NCBI RefSeq assembly: GCF_018968705.1
Contig: NZ_CP076668.1
Coordinates: forward strand, 5,633,501-5,697,500
Reading direction: 5' to 3'
DNA: 64,000 nt
From: Pseudomonas lijiangensis
GTDB lineage: Bacteria > Pseudomonadota > Gammaproteobacteria > Pseudomonadales > Pseudomonadaceae
Position 1 is the stretch's first letter. Every line of letters starts with the position of its first letter. Positions 58,869 to 64,000 of this stretch are shown piece by piece. The notes beneath the pieces are model-generated. The model did not search any database. It saw only the letters and a program-made list of their open reading frames with translations, and was not told the origin of the DNA. A program made the translations under genes and the position numbers.

Positions 58869-61361
58869 ATGACACGGCCTCAAGGTATATCGCATTCATC
58901 CGACTCGCCAGCGCTACGCATGGCCATTCGGGCAGCATTGATCTCCATGACTCTGGGCACAGCGGTCCTGCCGCTTCAGGTGCAGGCTCAGGAAAGCGGC
59001 TCATCAGCCAGCGCCATACGCAGCTACTCCATACCGGCAGCACCGCTGGGTGATGCACTGAATCAATTCGCCCGGCAGGCGGGCATCACCTTGTCCGCTA
59101 CACCGGCACAAACGGCAGGAGCCCGCTCAACGGGATTGCAGGGCAATTATTCAGTCGATCAGGCATTGAGCATTCTGCTGGGCGGCAGCGGCTTGCAGGC
59201 CGTGTCACAGAATGGCAGCACTTATGTATTACGTGAGGTTGAAAACCAGACGCTATCGCTGCCAGACACGGACATTCGCGGGTTTGCCCTGGGCAATGCC
59301 TTGGGCAGCATGGAAGGCTACAACGCAACTCACAGCCAGATCGCCACCAAGACCAGCACCTCGTTGCTGGAAACCTCACAGTCTGTCTCGGTGGTCACCC
59401 GCCAACAGATGGACGATCAGGGCTCGCAGACGGTTGCCCAAGCCATGCGCTACACACCGGGCGTACTGACCAATCCCTATGGCGCGACTCATCGATACGA
59501 CTATGTGGCGATGCGCGGTTTCAACGACGGGTCTGTGGATAACATCTATCTGGATGGCTTGAAGTCCATGGGGGATAGCGGGACTTACAGCACCATGCAG
59601 GTCGATCCGTACTTTCTTGAGCGGGTCGATATCCTCAAGGGGCCTTCGTCGGTGCTTTATGGTCGCAGCTCTCCGGGCGGCCTGGTGGCGCTGACCAGCA
59701 AGAAACCTCTTTATGAGCCCTATCACCAGATCCAGGCCACTGTCGGCACACAAGGCCAGCGAGGCCTGGCCTTCGATTTCAGTGGGCCTGTGGATGAAGA
59801 CAAACGCATTGCCTATCGTCTGACCGGACTGACTGACAGATCCGACACTCAGTTCGATCATGTGGAGGAGAAGCGCTATGCATTGGCTCCCACTGTCAGC
59901 ATCGATTTCACCGAAGACACGTCGCTGACACTGCAGGCTTATCTGCAGCATGATCCCGAAGGCGGTTATCACGGTGGCGTGCCGGCAGATGGTGCACTCC
60001 ATCAACGCAACGGCCAGCGCATTTCGCAGAATTTCTTCGATGGCGAGCCAGGCGTAGATGGCTTCAGCCGCGACCAGCAGTCATTCGGCTATCAATTCGA
60101 GCATCGCTTCAATGATGTCTTCACGGCCCGGCAGAACTTTCGCTACCTGGACTCCAAAGTGAAGAACGATCAGGTTTACGCCTATGGCTGGACCAGCGCG
60201 ACCGGCAATGAACTGAACCGTTATTACTCGGGGGGCGATGAGCGTCTGCATGCATTCATCGTCGATAACATGCTGCAGGCGGAGTTCTTTACCGGGTCGG
60301 CCAAACACACGACATTGCTCGGCGTGGACTATCAACGGCGCAAGACCGTGGTTGACTGGACCAGCGGCCAGGCAGCTCCCCTGAATGCTTTCAATCCCGT
60401 GTATGGCAATTCCGCCATCAGTTATTACAGCCCAACCAGTTACCTGCGTCGCCTGGAACAGACAGGCCTTTATGCGCAGGACCTGATCGAACTGGACAAG
60501 TGGCGCTTCTCTCTGGGACTGCGCCAGGACTGGGTGGAAACCTCGGACGAGAACCGACTGGCCGAGACCGGGCGACCGGCAGGAACCGAAATCAGTGACA
60601 AGCGAACCAAGCTCACTGGCCGGGCCGGGGTGCTTTACCTGTTCGATAACGGGATTGCGCCGTACCTGAGTTATTCCGAGTCATTCAACCCGAACTCTTA
60701 CTCCGACAGCAGCGGTAACCCGCTGGCACCTACGGACGGCACCCAATGGGAAGCCGGGATCAAGTATCAGCCGCCAGGTACCGACAATCTGTTTACAGCT
60801 TCGGTGTTCCATATCGATCAGGAGAATCTGGCTTCCAAGCTGCCTCAAGAGAACTTCTATCGCCCTGTTGGCGCGGTACGTTCCCAAGGGCTGGAGCTTG
60901 AAGCGCACATGCAATTGACCGACAACTTCAAGGTGCTGGGCAGTTACACACTGACGGACATCGAATACTCGAAGTCGATGATCAGCACATTGAGTACCGC
61001 CACCAATATCATCGAGAACAAAGGCAACTCTCCTACACAGGCACCGAGGCAGATGGCTTCAATCTGGGGTGATTATGCATTCAACAGCGGTGCTCTCGAC
61101 GGGCTGCGTCTGGGCGGTGGTGTGCGGTATGTCGGCTATAGCTGGGCGGATGCTGAAAACACCATGAAGGTTCCGGCTTACACATTGCTGGATGCCTCCG
61201 TGGGATATGACCTGAGCAAGGTGGGGCTGAAAGGTGTTGATGTGCGGGTGAATGCCAACAACCTGACCAACGAATCCTATGTGGCGTCATGCGCAAGCCT
61301 GAGCTTCTGCTACATGGGCGAAGAGCGAAATGTGAGTGCGACCCTGAGTTATCAATTCTAA
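58869..61361 (+). CDS. TonB-dependent siderophore receptor with STN domain
   Basis: 830 residues from ATG 58869. Signal peptide with cleavage near VQAQE, then the STN signalling domain (YSIPAAPLGDALNQFARQAG), plug (QSVSVVTRQQMDDQG, RVDILKGPSSVLYG) and a 22-strand barrel ending in LSYQF. The STN domain and the preceding sigma/anti-sigma pair make it a transducing receptor. Sequence style fits ferric hydroxamate receptors (FhuE/FoxA-like), but the ligand is uncertain. No siderophore biosynthesis genes are nearby, so it may take up foreign siderophores. Confidence 0.9.
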   Translation: MTRPQGISHSSDSPALRMAIRAALISMTLGTAVLPLQVQAQESGSSASAIRSYSIPAAPLGDALNQFARQAGITLSATPAQTAGARSTGLQGNYSVDQALSILLGGSGLQAVSQNGSTYVLREVENQTLSLPDTDIRGFALGNALGSMEGYNATHSQIATKTSTSLLETSQSVSVVTRQQMDDQGSQTVAQAMRYTPGVLTNPYGATHRYDYVAMRGFNDGSVDNIYLDGLKSMGDSGTYSTMQVDPYFLERVDILKGPSSVLYGRSSPGGLVALTSKKPLYEPYHQIQATVGTQGQRGLAFDFSGPVDEDKRIAYRLTGLTDRSDTQFDHVEEKRYALAPTVSIDFTEDTSLTLQAYLQHDPEGGYHGGVPADGALHQRNGQRISQNFFDGEPGVDGFSRDQQSFGYQFEHRFNDVFTARQNFRYLDSKVKNDQVYAYGWTSATGNELNRYYSGGDERLHAFIVDNMLQAEFFTGSAKHTTLLGVDYQRRKTVVDWTSGQAAPLNAFNPVYGNSAISYYSPTSYLRRLEQTGLYAQDLIELDKWRFSLGLRQDWVETSDENRLAETGRPAGTEISDKRTKLTGRAGVLYLFDNGIAPYLSYSESFNPNSYSDSSGNPLAPTDGTQWEAGIKYQPPGTDNLFTASVFHIDQENLASKLPQENFYRPVGAVRSQGLELEAHMQLTDNFKVLGSYTLTDIEYSKSMISTLSTATNIIENKGNSPTQAPRQMASIWGDYAFNSGALDGLRLGGGVRYVGYSWADAENTMKVPAYTLLDASVGYDLSKVGLKGVDVRVNANNLTNESYVASCASLSFCYMGEERNVSATLSYQF

Positions 61362-61380
61362 GCAGCCGCTCTTACTCAGC

Positions 61381-61412
61381 AGCCAGCCTTCGACAATGGA
61401 GGCTGGCTTTTT
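61381..61412 (+). terminator. Terminator of siderophore receptor gene
   Basis: AGCCAGCCT and AGGCTGGCT form a hairpin followed by TTTTT, 20 bases after the stop codon. Confidence 0.85.
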
Positions 61413-61455
61413 CATGGGCGCTGGTTGAGTAACCGTTTGCAGGAAGCAGAAAGAC

Positions 61456-61489
61456 AAAACCCCTGTCTGCGTCAGCAGACAGGGGTTTC
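61456..61489 (-). terminator. Terminator of the rRNA operon
   Basis: On the minus strand AAACCCCTGTCTGC-TGAC-GCAGACAGGGGTTTT with a following T-rich tail forms a very stable stem after the last 5S gene. Confidence 0.85.
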
Positions 61490-61498
61490 GGAATGAAT

Positions 61499-61613
61499 CT
61501 TGACGATGACCTACTCTCACATGGGGAAACCCCACACTACCATCGGCGATGCATCGTTTCACTACTGAGTTCGGGATGGGATCAGGTGGTTCCAATGCTC
61601 TATGGTCGTCAAG
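61499..61613 (-). rRNA. rrf: 5S rRNA, distal copy
   Basis: On the minus strand it begins CTTGACGACCATAGAGCATT, contains CCCGAACTCAGTAGTGAAAC and ends GAGTAGGTCATCGTCAAG, a complete Pseudomonas 5S with pairing ends, 115 nt. Confidence 0.95.
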
Positions 61614-61674
61614 AAATTCTGTGGCTAATCCGTTACCAGGTAACGTGTCAGCAAAATTGAGTGACTTCTACTTA

Positions 61675-61713
61675 AAGACAAAACCCCCACCTGCGTTCGC
61701 AGATGGGGGTTTC
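61675..61713 (-). terminator. Hairpin between the two 5S genes
   Basis: AAACCCCCACCTGCG-TTCG-CAGATGGGGGTTT forms a terminator-like hairpin with one mismatch, similar to the operon's final terminator but of different sequence. Confidence 0.7.
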
Positions 61714-61723
61714 GGAATATAAT

Positions 61724-61838
61724 CTTGACGATGACCTACTCTCACATGGGGAAACCCCACACTACCATCGGCGATGCATCGTTTCACTGCTGAGTTCGGG
61801 ATGGGATCAGGTGGTTCCAATGCTCTATGGTCGTCAAG
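61724..61838 (-). rRNA. rrf: 5S rRNA, proximal copy
   Basis: Same sequence as the distal copy apart from one visible change (CAGCAGTGAAAC in place of CAGTAGTGAAAC). It follows the 23S gene by about 150 bases. Confidence 0.95.
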
Positions 61839-61988
61839 AAATTCGGTAGCCGGTGCGTGAAGGTTCACGTGCCAGCGAATGGGTCTGTAATAGCGTTTTT
61901 GCTGCGTTAATTTGTGTGTGGCGCAAACTTTCGGTTTGTCATCTTCACTCACCACAACCTGCGTCAGCAGATTGCTTGGGTGTTATAT

Positions 61989-64000
<2,012 letters not shown>

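Noticed and set aside
61287..61955. Minus-strand frames sharing the text PPDPIPNS
   Set aside because: They lie inside the two 5S genes; the repeat of the peptide only reflects the duplicated rRNA.

Overview
The window looks like chromosome from a Pseudomonas of the P. syringae group. Supporting signs are high-GC Pseudomonas-type genes, REP elements built on a CGAATGAATTCGCTCCCA-type core, an OprD-type porin, aguAB, dctBD, tandem RsmX RNAs and a complete mgoBCAD (mangotoxin-regulating, leudiazen-type) operon. No species marker is decisive. The right end is the 3' part of an rRNA operon on the minus strand (23S, then two 5S genes).

Layout. 0-9.3 kb is mostly core: an incomplete methyltransferase, a small DUF6124-type gene, a glucarate dehydratase/permease pair with a divergent LysR regulator, a glycosyltransferase/2OG-oxygenase pair and a J-domain membrane protein. 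tRNA-Thr(TGT) at 9969-10044 opens the accessory zone. Sixteen bases of its 3' end recur at 16070-16085 and frame about 6 kb with a wrecked tyrosine integrase, an ApeA-like HEPN protein and a DUF6119-type protein. An Abi_2-type HEPN protein follows outside the repeat. From 17.2 to 22.8 kb come small unknown genes, membrane proteins and a DUF4062/AlbA ATPase-like pair. 23-49.7 kb returns to core metabolism: OprD porin, agmatine to putrescine conversion (aguAB), a three-domain aminotransferase, rmlBAC (no rmlD), dctBD, cysQ/nudE/GMP nucleotidase, LysM protein, fdhD with a YdeP-type molybdoenzyme, two RsmX RNAs, YdgA, a HAD phosphatase and an aldo/keto reductase. 49.9-61.4 kb holds a GntR regulator, mgoBCAD and an ECF sigma/anti-sigma/TonB receptor iron-uptake set.

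The most unusual structure is a repeated, roughly 75-nt RNA module, seen four times (1870-1946, 2177-2252, 10331-10405, 17530-17604). Three copies sit just before small DUF3077/DUF6124 reading frames. Each of those three carries two loop segments complementary to two short sites near the start of the following gene, one touching the Shine-Dalgarno sequence. The loops and targets change together between copies. Size and logic match the phage P1 C4 antisense RNA, here apparently working on chromosomal small genes. The same two complementary tracts occur a second time upstream of each module.

Working links: the two RsmX RNAs have GacA-type upstream sites and lie about 6 kb from the mgo operon, which is known in other strains to depend on GacS/GacA. 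The defence-like genes cluster around the tRNA-Thr integration site. All functional calls are from reading the sequence; no database search was run.
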